Translations under genes and position numbers: made by a program | Assembly (NCBI GenBank): GCA_965214485.1 | Contig: CBDCBW010000009.1 | Location: 310,001 to 374,000, forward strand | DNA length: 64,000 bases | DNA from: JANQRZ01 sp965214485 | Lineage (GTDB): Bacteria > Bacteroidota > Rhodothermia > Rhodothermales > JANQRZ01 | Reading direction: 5' to 3' | Part shown: positions 35,456 to 45,605 of the stretch, in pieces | How positions within the stretch are numbered: position 1 is the stretch's first letter | Layout of the letters: the number at the start of each line of letters is the position of its first letter | The notes under the pieces: model-generated | The model's database searches: none | What the model was told of the DNA's origin: nothing | The model's input: the letters and a program-made list of their open reading frames with translations, nothing else

Positions 35456-37297
35456 ATGACGCGGCGCGGCGTCTCCCGCTTCCTCCTCCTCGTGCTCGCC
35501 GGCCTCGCCCTCGCCCTCGTCCTCCGGGCGAGCACCGGGGCCGGCGACGGGCGCAGCTTCGTGGACTTCGGCCAGGGCTGGGACGCCGACGAGCTGCGCC
35601 ACCACGCGTTCCAGCTGGACCGCCCCACGCGCCTCGCCGTCGAGGCCACGGGGTCGTTCGAGACGGACTCGGCGCTCGCCGCCTACGGCTGGATCGTCCG
35701 CCGCGAGGACCGGGCGGTGGTCTGGAAGATGACGGCCCAGAGCGCGACGCGGGCGCGCGGCACGCTCGCCGCCGCCGCCGACACGCTCGCGCTCGGAGCC
35801 GGGACCTACGACGCCTACTTCGCGAGCTACGGCGACCCCCTGCTGCCGGTCGAGGCCGGGGGCTCGCACTGGGAGCGCCTGGGCGAGCTGCTCCGCTTCG
35901 GGAGCCGGGCGTGGACCTCGGACGAGAGCAAGTGGCGCTTCCGGCTGCGCCGCGTGGACCCCGCCGCCCCGGGCAGCGCCCGCGAGCTCAGAGGCGACGC
36001 GCGCGACGCGGCCCCCGCCGGCCCCGGCCTCGTCTGGGCCGGCGCTCCCACCGGCCCGGACGAGACCCGCTCGTACGTCTTCGAGGTCCGCCGCCCGGCC
36101 ACGCTCCGCATCGAGGCCACCGGCGAGCTCTTCGGCGGGCCGCTGGACAGCGGCTGGATCGACGACCTCTCGACGGAGCAGCGCCTCTGGGCGATGACCG
36201 AGGCCAACACCACCCCGGCGGGCGGCTCCGTCAAGAACCGCCGCTACGAAGGCGCGCTCGACCTCGCCCCCGGCCTCTACCGCGCGGGATTCGAGACCGA
36301 CGGCTCGCACCACCCCGGACGCTGGCGCGCGAACCCGCCGCTCGACCCCGCCGCCTACGGCCTGTTCCTCTACGCCGACCCCGCGAGCGTGGCCGCCTTC
36401 GACCCGTGGGACCGCCTGCCGAGGCTGGTCGAGATGACGGGCATCGGCGACAAGGCCCTCGAGACGGCGATGTTCACCCTCGACGAGCCGCTCCGCGTCT
36501 GGGTCTACGCCGAGGGCGAGATGAGCGGCGGCAGCCGGGACAAGCGCTACGACTACGCATGGCTGATCCGCGACGGGGCGGGAACGGTGTGGGAGATGGA
36601 CTACGCCCGGACGCGGCATGCCGGCGGCGCGCGGCGCAACCGCACCGAGGAGGCGCAGCTCACGCTCGCGCCCGGCAGCTACACCCTCCACGTGCAGACC
36701 GACGAGAACCACAGCCCCGACGGGTGGGAGAGCGACCCCCCCGACCGCCCCGAGCGGTGGGGCGTCACCCTCTTCGCGCTCGACGACGGCTTCGCGCCCG
36801 TCGCGGTGGAGCGCCGCACCGAGCGCAGGTCCGACGCCCCCGCCTCGCTCCCGGCCTCCGGCACCGCCGAGCTCCCCATCCGCCTCGCGCCGCTCGGCAA
36901 CCGGCAGCGCGTCGAGCGGACGTTCACCCTGGACCGGGAGACCCCGCTCCGCATCTACGCCGTCGGCGAGATCATCCGGTCCGAGCGCGTCGACTGGGGG
37001 TGGATCACGAGCGACGAGGACCACGTCTGGGAGATGACGCGCTCGAACACGCGCCCCGCCGGCGGGGGCAGCAAGAACCGCGTCTTCGACGGCCCCGTCA
37101 CGCTGCCCGCCGGGACCTACACGGTCCACTTCGAGACCGACGACTCGCACGCCTTCGGGAGCTTCAACCAGGGGCCGCCCACCGACCCCTCGGCGTGGGG
37201 CATCACGGTCGAGCGCGCCGCCGCGCCGCCGCCCCCTTCTTCGGTACCGCCGCCCCCTTCTTCGGTGCCGCCGAACCCGCCGCTGTCCGACGCGTAG
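35456..37297 (+). CDS. Exported protein with four copies of an unnamed beta-rich repeat
   Basis: 613 residues. An N-terminal signal/anchor (about 5-25) precedes four repeats of ~110-130 residues. Each repeat runs: hydrophobic strand with L-R-I-x-A-x-G-E, then Y-G-W-I or G-W-I or Y-A-W-L, a V-W-x-M box, a T-x-x-A-G-G box with (K/R)-N-R, L-A-P-G-x-Y or L-P-A-G-T-Y, and F-E-T-D-D-S-H-x-x-G or similar. The first copy is the most diverged. The C terminus has two P-P-P-P-S-S-V repeats. It could be a surface or periplasmic binding protein; I do not recognise the family. Confidence 0.7.
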   Translation: MTRRGVSRFLLLVLAGLALALVLRASTGAGDGRSFVDFGQGWDADELRHHAFQLDRPTRLAVEATGSFETDSALAAYGWIVRREDRAVVWKMTAQSATRARGTLAAAADTLALGAGTYDAYFASYGDPLLPVEAGGSHWERLGELLRFGSRAWTSDESKWRFRLRRVDPAAPGSARELRGDARDAAPAGPGLVWAGAPTGPDETRSYVFEVRRPATLRIEATGELFGGPLDSGWIDDLSTEQRLWAMTEANTTPAGGSVKNRRYEGALDLAPGLYRAGFETDGSHHPGRWRANPPLDPAAYGLFLYADPASVAAFDPWDRLPRLVEMTGIGDKALETAMFTLDEPLRVWVYAEGEMSGGSRDKRYDYAWLIRDGAGTVWEMDYARTRHAGGARRNRTEEAQLTLAPGSYTLHVQTDENHSPDGWESDPPDRPERWGVTLFALDDGFAPVAVERRTERRSDAPASLPASGTAELPIRLAPLGNRQRVERTFTLDRETPLRIYAVGEIIRSERVDWGWITSDEDHVWEMTRSNTRPAGGGSKNRVFDGPVTLPAGTYTVHFETDDSHAFGSFNQGPPTDPSAWGITVERAAAPPPPSSVPPPPSSVPPNPPLSDA

Positions 37298-37441
37298 CCC
37301 ACCCGTGCGTCTGTCCTTTTCCCCCGTCGGTCTCCCCTCACTTCTGCGGGCGAACACCTCACTTCTGCGAGCGAACACACGGGTTCGCCCTTACGTCGCC
37401 CCATTTATGCTGGACGTGAACGTCGCTCCCGAACGCCGCCT

Positions 37442-38287
37442 ATGAAAACGGTTGAGCTGGTCCTCGACGTCCCTGACCGCTACCACGAGTTCCTCATCGC
37501 CGAGCTGTCGGACCTCGACTTCGAGAGCTTCACCGAGGACGACGACCGGCTCCGCGCCTACGCCCCGGCGACCCGCTGGAGCGCTGTCCGCCGCGAGCAG
37601 GTCGAGCGCTGGCTCCGCGCCCACGACCTCCCCGACGCGTTCGAGGAGCGGGTCGTCCGAGACGAGAACTGGAACGCGCGCTGGGAGGAGACCGTCCGCC
37701 CGCTCGCCGTCGGGCGCTTCCTCATCAAGCCCACCTGGGCCGACGTGCCGCCGGAGCACGCCGGCTTGCTGCTCCTCGAGATCGACCCGAAGATGAGCTT
37801 CGGCACCGGGTACCACGAGAGCACGCGGCTCGTGCTGCGCTTCCTCCCTGCGCTCGTCGGGGGCGGGGAGCGCGTGCTCGACGCGGGCACCGGCACCGGC
37901 GTCCTCGCGGTCGCCGCGCTCAAGCTCGGCGCGGCCACCGCCGTCGGGTTCGACATCGACCCGTGGGCGCAGGCGAACGCGACCGAGAACGCCTACCTCA
38001 ACGGCGTCGCCGACCGGTTCGAGGTCCGCGAAGGGTCGCTCGACGCGGTGCCCGAGGGCGGCTTCGACCTCGCCTTCGCCAACATCAACCGGAACGCGCT
38101 CCTCGGCCTGCTGCCGGGCCTCGCCGCGAAGCTCACCCCGGCGGGGCGGCTCGTCCTCGCCGGCCTGCTCCGCTCGGACCGAGAGGCGATGACGGAAGCC
38201 GCCGCCGCCGCCGGTTTGCACCTCTACGACGAGGCCGCCGAGAACGAGTGGTGGAGCGCGGTCGTGACGAAAGCCGAGCCGGCATGA
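37442..38287 (+). CDS. prmA: Ribosomal protein L11 methyltransferase
   Basis: 281 residues, SAM-dependent trimethylation of ribosomal protein L11. The N-terminal substrate-recognition domain is followed by F-G-T-G-Y-H-E-S-T-R, the SAM motif V-L-D-A-G-T-G-T-G-V-L, D-I-D-P-W-A, and N-I-N-R-N-A-L as the N-I-x-x-N site. It overlaps the next gene by ATGA, so the two are coupled. Confidence 0.94.
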   Translation: MKTVELVLDVPDRYHEFLIAELSDLDFESFTEDDDRLRAYAPATRWSAVRREQVERWLRAHDLPDAFEERVVRDENWNARWEETVRPLAVGRFLIKPTWADVPPEHAGLLLLEIDPKMSFGTGYHESTRLVLRFLPALVGGGERVLDAGTGTGVLAVAALKLGAATAVGFDIDPWAQANATENAYLNGVADRFEVREGSLDAVPEGGFDLAFANINRNALLGLLPGLAAKLTPAGRLVLAGLLRSDREAMTEAAAAAGLHLYDEAAENEWWSAVVTKAEPA

Positions 38288-39177
38288 CCCGCATCGCCAC
38301 CATCGACGTCGGAACGAACACCGCCCTGCTGCTCGTCGCCGACGTCGGCGACGGGGAGCTGCAGGTCGTCCGCGAGGCCGACCGCTACGTCCGGCTCGGG
38401 CAGGGCGTCGACGCGAACCGCCGCCTCGCGCCGGCAGCCATCGAGCGCGTCGTCGCTGCGCTCGCCGACTACAAAGCCCTCGCCGACGGCCTCGGGGCCG
38501 AGACCGTCGTGATCGGCGCGACGAGCGCCTCGCGCGACGCGCGCAACCTGGGCGAGCTCGCGGAGCGGGTGCGCGCGCTCGGCCTCGACTACCGCGTGAT
38601 CTCGGGGCGCGAGGAGGCGCTCTGGACCTTCCGCGCCGCCTGCTCAGCGTACCCCGACCTCGACGCCGCCTGCGTCGTCGACATCGGCGGCGGCTCGACC
38701 GAGATCGTCACCGGCCGCGCCGATGCCGACGAGCCGGTGCGGACGAGCGTGGACGTCGGCTCGGTCCGCCTGACCGAGCGGCACTTCCCCACCCTACCGC
38801 CGTCCCCCGAGGCTGCCCGCGCCGCCGAGGCCTGGGCCGATGCGGTGTTCGGCGAGCTGGCGGTCGAGGCGTCGCTTCCGCTCCTCGGCTCGTCGGGGAC
38901 GGTCCGCGTCCTCGGCGCGCTCGCGCAGCCGGGCGATCCGGCGGCCCCCGTCCCCGCCGCCGCCGTCCAGGCGTGGCGCGACCGGCTCCTCGGCCTGTCC
39001 GCCGCCGAGGTCCTCGCCCTCGACCCGGACCTGCTCGCCGGGCGGGCCGACGTCTACGCCGCCGGGGTGCTCATCCTCGACGCGTTCATGCGGCGCTTCG
39101 GCTTCGAGTCCGTCCGCCCGAGCCCGCGCGGGCTGCGCCACGGCCTCGCGCTGCGGTGGATGGCCGAGGGTGCATGA
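38284..39177 (+). CDS. Ppx/GppA family exopolyphosphatase / pppGpp phosphatase
   Basis: 297 residues, an ASKHA-fold phosphatase of the short form (catalytic half only). It has I-D-V-G-T-N-T near the start (phosphate-1), G-A-T-S-A-S-R-D-A-R, the catalytic-Glu region I-S-G-R-E-E-A, and V-D-I-G-G-G-S-T-E (phosphate-2). Whether polyphosphate or pppGpp is the substrate cannot be read from sequence. The start overlaps the prmA stop. Confidence 0.9.
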   Translation: MTRIATIDVGTNTALLLVADVGDGELQVVREADRYVRLGQGVDANRRLAPAAIERVVAALADYKALADGLGAETVVIGATSASRDARNLGELAERVRALGLDYRVISGREEALWTFRAACSAYPDLDAACVVDIGGGSTEIVTGRADADEPVRTSVDVGSVRLTERHFPTLPPSPEAARAAEAWADAVFGELAVEASLPLLGSSGTVRVLGALAQPGDPAAPVPAAAVQAWRDRLLGLSAAEVLALDPDLLAGRADVYAAGVLILDAFMRRFGFESVRPSPRGLRHGLALRWMAEGA

Positions 39178-39230
39178 ACCCCCCGCTTACGGCGACATCA
39201 CTTGCTGCGCTCGCTCAAGCCGCCGAAAGC

Positions 39231-39251
39231 GTCCCCCCCGACGAGGGGGAC
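39231..39251. repeat. GTCCCCC...GGGGGAC palindrome, copy 2
   Basis: GTCCCCC and GGGGGAC around CCGACGA, preceded by GCCGCCGAAAGC. The same flank in reverse follows the copy at 57884, showing common origin. It lies in the 205-bp gap between the Ppx/GppA and mrp genes, which holds no other feature I can name. Confidence 0.75.
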
Positions 39252-39382
39252 AGGCGCGCGTAGCTGGGGAGCGAAGGCTCGCAGAGTCGGAGTGACCGCG
39301 AGCGCGGCGGGGGGGCCCGTGAGAACCGCGCAAAGCCGGAACCCGCCCTCGCCCGCGCCGTGAACCGCTGCCCCTCCGCCCG

Positions 39383-40501
39383 ATGCCCGCCGCCATGACG
39401 AACGAACAGATTCTCGACGCCCTCTCGAACGTCATCGAGCCGGACCTCGGCCAGGACCTCGTCACGCTTGGCATGGTCAAGGACGTTGAGACGAAGGGGC
39501 GGCAGGTCGCCTTCACCGTCGTGCTCACCACGCCGGCGTGCCCGCTCAAGGAGCAGATCCGCAGCGCCTGCGTCAAGGCCATCCACGAGCTCGTCGACGC
39601 GGAGGCGAACGTGACGGTCCGGATGACCTCGAACGTGACGAGCAGGCCCGGACCGCCCGCCGGCCCGGGTGCCCAGCCCGGCGTCTTGGGCGGGGTCAAA
39701 AACATCATCGCCGTCGCCTCCGGCAAAGGCGGTGTGGGCAAGAGCACGGTCGCGGCCAACCTCGCCGTCGCGCTCGCGCAGGAAGGAGCGGCCGTCGGGC
39801 TGGTCGACACCGACATCTACGGCCCGTCGGTCCCGTTGATGTTCGGGGTTCCGGCGGACGAGAAGCCGCGCATCGACGAGAACCGCAAGATCATCCCGCT
39901 CGAACGGCACGGGGTGAAGCTCCTCTCGATGGGCTTCCTCGTCGACGAAGCGCAGGCCGTCGTCTGGCGCGGGCCGATGGTGTCGTCGGCGGTCCGGCAG
40001 TTTCTGAACGACGCGGCGTGGGGCGCGCTCGACTACCTGGTGCTCGACCTGCCGCCGGGCACGGGGGACATCCAACTGACGATCGTGCAGACCGCCCCGC
40101 TGACGGGTGCCGTGATCGTCTCGACGCCGCAGGAGGTGGCGCTCGCCGATGCGCGCAAAGGCGTGGCGATGTTCGGCAACGTCAACGTGCCGGTGCTCGG
40201 GGTGGTGGAGAACATGGCGTACTTCACGCCGCCCGACATGCCGGACCGGAAGTACTACCTCTTCGGCGAGGGCGGGGCGCGGCGGCTCGCCGAGGACCTC
40301 GGCCTCGCGCTCCTCGGCGAGGTCCCCATCGAGCAGGCGACGCGCGAGAGCGGCGACCGGGGCACGCCCATCGTCATCGCCGAGCCGGAGAGTGCAAGCG
40401 CGCAGGCGTTCCGCCGCATCGCCAAGCACACCGCGCAGCAGGTCTCGATCCGCAACGCCGACCTGCCGGCGACGCAGCCCATCGAAATCCTCTATCGCTG
40501 A
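39383..40501 (+). CDS. mrp: Mrp/ApbC-type iron-sulfur carrier ATPase with DUF59 domain
   Basis: 372 residues. The N-terminal DUF59 domain (about 5-95) is followed by a deviant Walker A, S-G-K-G-G-V-G-K-S-T (about 114-123), D-T-D-I-Y-G-P-S-V-P, and V-L-D-L-P-P-G-T-G-D. Mrp proteins carry and transfer 4Fe-4S clusters. The classical C-x-x-C of many members is not obvious near the C terminus. An internal ATG four codons in is an alternative start. nifU-C follows in 36 bp. Confidence 0.92.
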   Translation: MPAAMTNEQILDALSNVIEPDLGQDLVTLGMVKDVETKGRQVAFTVVLTTPACPLKEQIRSACVKAIHELVDAEANVTVRMTSNVTSRPGPPAGPGAQPGVLGGVKNIIAVASGKGGVGKSTVAANLAVALAQEGAAVGLVDTDIYGPSVPLMFGVPADEKPRIDENRKIIPLERHGVKLLSMGFLVDEAQAVVWRGPMVSSAVRQFLNDAAWGALDYLVLDLPPGTGDIQLTIVQTAPLTGAVIVSTPQEVALADARKGVAMFGNVNVPVLGVVENMAYFTPPDMPDRKYYLFGEGGARRLAEDLGLALLGEVPIEQATRESGDRGTPIVIAEPESASAQAFRRIAKHTAQQVSIRNADLPATQPIEILYR

Positions 40502-40537
40502 TCGGGTGCCGCTGACGCGACGCCGTATATTTCCGCT

Positions 40538-40807
40538 ATGCCTGAGACGCTTGCCCACACCGACCCCGCGCTGCACCAGCGCATCGAGGAGACGCTCGAC
40601 CAGATCCGGCCCTACCTCATGGCCGACGGCGGCAGCGTCCGCCTCCAGAACGTCACCGGCGACTTCGTGGTCGAGCTTGAGCTCCTCGGCGCGTGCGGGA
40701 CGTGCCCAATGAGTATGATGACGCTCCGTGCAGGCATCGAGCAGGCGCTCAAACGCGCCGTCCCCGAGGTCACGCGCGTCGAGGCCGTCACGCCCGCCGC
40801 GCCGTAG
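40538..40807 (+). CDS. NifU C-terminal-domain (Nfu-type) iron-sulfur protein
   Basis: 89 residues. The Nfu domain covers almost the whole protein: I-R-P-Y-L-M-A-D-G-G, L-L-G-A-C-G-T-C-P-M-S-M-M-T-L with the cluster-binding C-x-x-C, and G-I-E-Q-A-L at the end. Nfu proteins deliver clusters to apo-enzymes. Its place behind mrp links these two late-stage carriers. Confidence 0.94.
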   Translation: MPETLAHTDPALHQRIEETLDQIRPYLMADGGSVRLQNVTGDFVVELELLGACGTCPMSMMTLRAGIEQALKRAVPEVTRVEAVTPAAP

Positions 40808-40831
40808 GCCGCCGGCTCGGGTCATCTCGGT

Positions 40832-41527
40832 TCAGGCCGGCTCCATCGCCTCCCACCCGAACGCCAGGAGCGGCAGGAAGGACCGAGCCGTCTCGACGAC
40901 GGCGTCCGCGAACGACGGGTCGCCAAGCTCGCTGTCGGCTACGTCGCGCCGGACGATGAGTGATTTCGCCTTGAGCCACCGGGCCAGTTCGGAGTCGGGT
41001 TCGGCCTCGAAGCCGCGCGGCATCCGCTTGAGCGACGTGGGCACCGAGACCGGGTGCCCGGCAGCGTCCATCTGCTCGACGATATCGAGGAAGTCGCCGG
41101 GGTCGGCGACCATGCGGTCGCGCCACCGGCGGACGAGGGCCGTCTCGGACCACCAGTAGCCGCCCGCGATAAACGACGCGCCGGGCTCGACGTGGAGGTA
41201 CACGCTGCCGGGGTCCTTCCGTCCGCCGCTCCGCGAGAGGACCGCCCCGACGTGGGTCTTGTAGGGCAGCTTGCACTGGGAGAACCGCGTGTCGCGGTAG
41301 ATGCGGAAGACCGAGCGCTTGGGGTCGCCGGTGAGCGGGAGGCCGTGCAGCGGGGCGCGCCGGGCGACGTCGGCGATGAGGCAGCGCATCGGCCAGAGCA
41401 GCTCGTCGTCGTAGACCGCCTTACGGGGGTTGAACCAGTCGCGCTCGTTGTGGCGCTTCAGCTCGCGGAGGAAGTCGAGGCCCTCCGTGCGGAAACCGGG
41501 AAAGGGTGGGAAGTCGGAGGGGGGCAT
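40832..41527 (-). CDS. DUF2461 domain protein
   Basis: 231 residues matching the DUF2461 (TIGR02453) family along its length: F-L-R-E-L-K-R-H-N-E-R-D-W-F, S-V-F-R-I-Y-R-D-T-R-F-S, P-Y-K-T-H-V-G-A, Y-L-H-V-E-P-G-A-S-F-I-A-G-G-Y-W and K-R-M-P-R-G-F. No biochemical function is established. It is convergent with nifU-C, with 25 bp between them. Confidence 0.9.
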   Translation of the reverse strand: MPPSDFPPFPGFRTEGLDFLRELKRHNERDWFNPRKAVYDDELLWPMRCLIADVARRAPLHGLPLTGDPKRSVFRIYRDTRFSQCKLPYKTHVGAVLSRSGGRKDPGSVYLHVEPGASFIAGGYWWSETALVRRWRDRMVADPGDFLDIVEQMDAAGHPVSVPTSLKRMPRGFEAEPDSELARWLKAKSLIVRRDVADSELGDPSFADAVVETARSFLPLLAFGWEAMEPA

Positions 41528-41562
41528 GGCAGAGCGGGGTGAGGAGCGGCCAAGCTACGGCT

Positions 41563-44079
<2,517 letters not shown>

Positions 44080-44215
44080 AGCACAGAGCCGGTCGAGGCG
44101 GAGAGCCGCCAGAATGATAACCGCGTGCCGACGGCAGAACAATCCTTCTCTCGGCCCATGGTTGTCGCGGGCGCGTACCCAGCCTCCCGACTGCGCCTCC
44201 CTGCACACCGAGACG

Positions 44216-44260
44216 ACCGCAAGCGAAGCAACCGCAAGCGAGGCAACCGCAAGCGAAGCG
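44216..44260. repeat. 15-bp tandem repeat (accgcaagcgaagca) x 3
   Basis: Three copies with one or two mismatches in the 211-bp gap between the M20 peptidase stop and the kinase start. No other feature is visible in the gap. Confidence 0.85.
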
Positions 44261-44290
44261 GGGCCGGCCTGCGAGCAACGGCCCTCGCTT

Positions 44291-45493
44291 CTACCTCGCC
44301 TCGGCACCGTGCCGCCACGCGAGGTAGGCCATGAACCCCGGCCCGAGGCGCAGCGCGTCCTCGTCGATCGTGAAGCGCGGCGTGTGCAGGCCGTGCGTGA
44401 TGCCCTCGGCCTCGTTGCCGACCCCGAGCACGTAGAACGCCCCCGGCATCCGCTGGGTGTAGAACGCGAAGTCCTCCGCCGCAAACCACTGCGGCAGGTC
44501 GACGACCCGCTCCTCCCCGACGTATTCGACGGCCGCCGCCCGCACCTCGGCGGCGAGCGCCGGGTCGTTGGTGAGCGCCGGATAACCCACGCGAATCTCG
44601 ACCTCGCACGTCGCCCCGAAGGCCGCCGCCGTCTGCTCGGCGATGCGGCGGATGAGCTCGTGCGCGCGGAAGCGCCACGCCTCGTCCATCGCGCGGAACG
44701 TGCCCTCGATGCGGACCTCGTCCGGGAGCACGTTCGTCGCGCCCTCGGCGGTAACCCTGCCGAACGAGAGGATGCTCGGCACGCCGGGCGGGCTGTTGCG
44801 GCTGACGATGCTTTGGAGCGCGGTCAGGATGTGGGCTTGGGCGAGCACGGCGTCGGCCTCGAGCGTGTGCGGCGCGGCGGCGTGCCCGCCCTCGCCCCGG
44901 ACCGTGAGGTAGACCTCGTCGGCGCTCGCCATGAAGTCGCCGCTGCGCACCCCGAGCGTGCCGACGGGCAGGGCCGGGAAGACGTGCTGCCCGACGATGG
45001 CCTCGGGCGCGGGCGAGCCGTTGGCGTCGAGCGCGCCCTCGTCGATCATCACGCGCGCGCCGCCAGGGTGCTTCTCCTCGCTCGGCTGGAAGAGCAGGCG
45101 GACGCTGCCGCGCAGCTCGTCGCGGATCGCGTGGAGAATCTTGGCCGTGCCGAGGAGCGAGGCGGTGTGCGCGTCGTGCCCGCAGGCGTGCATCGTGCCG
45201 TCGCGGGCCGAGGCGAAGTCGAAGGTGTTGGCCTCGCGGATCGGGAGGGCGTCCAGGTCGGCGCGGAGCGCGAGCGCCGGGCCGGGCTTGCCCCCCTCCA
45301 CCGTGGCGACGACGCCGGTCTTCGCCACGCCGGTCTGCACCGCCACGCCGCCGAGCGCGCCCAGCGTTTCGGCGACGAGCGCAGCGGTCTCGTGCTCCTC
45401 GAAGGCCAGCTCCGGGTTCCGGTGGATGCGCCGCCGGAGGGCGACGATCTCGCCGAAGAGGTCGGCGTTGAGGGCCTGGATGCGGGCTTTCAC
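44291..45493 (-). CDS. M20 family amidohydrolase (amino-acid/peptide deacylase)
   Basis: 400 residues from the GTG at 45493 (420 from the GTG at 45553). The metal site is visible in L-R-A-D-L-D-A-L-P, H-A-C-G-H-D-A-H, Q-P-S-E-E-K and the C-terminal H-T-P-R-F. The lid domain begins near G-G-H-A-A-A-P-H. Members hydrolyse N-acyl amino acids, hippurate or indole-acetyl conjugates; the substrate is not determined. The shorter start leaves room for a promoter facing the divergent S45 gene. Confidence 0.9.
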   Translation of the reverse strand: MKARIQALNADLFGEIVALRRRIHRNPELAFEEHETAALVAETLGALGGVAVQTGVAKTGVVATVEGGKPGPALALRADLDALPIREANTFDFASARDGTMHACGHDAHTASLLGTAKILHAIRDELRGSVRLLFQPSEEKHPGGARVMIDEGALDANGSPAPEAIVGQHVFPALPVGTLGVRSGDFMASADEVYLTVRGEGGHAAAPHTLEADAVLAQAHILTALQSIVSRNSPPGVPSILSFGRVTAEGATNVLPDEVRIEGTFRAMDEAWRFRAHELIRRIAEQTAAAFGATCEVEIRVGYPALTNDPALAAEVRAAAVEYVGEERVVDLPQWFAAEDFAFYTQRMPGAFYVLGVGNEAEGITHGLHTPRFTIDEDALRLGPGFMAYLAWRHGAEAR

Positions 45494-45605
45494 AGAGGCG
45501 AGGGGTTGCCGGGGGCGAGCCGTGAAACTACGTGCAGCGGAGGGCGCTTGCACCGAGCGGGATAATAGGTGTATGCTGAGCCTCTCCGCTCAACTCCCCA
45601 ATCCG

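Noticed and set aside
35078..37378. 766-codon minus-strand frame opposite the repeat protein
   Set aside because: It has low-complexity Arg/Gly/Val composition and lies antisense to a well-supported gene.
44080..44484. N-terminal extension of the Ser/Thr kinase
   Set aside because: The extra ~135 codons read through a 15-bp tandem repeat as S-L-A-V-A repeats and contain no domain.
45548..45566. TTGCAC / GATAAT as a promoter for the S45 gene
   Set aside because: The spacing is only 7 bp, far from the sigma-70 distance, and it does not fit the Bacteroidota-type pattern either.
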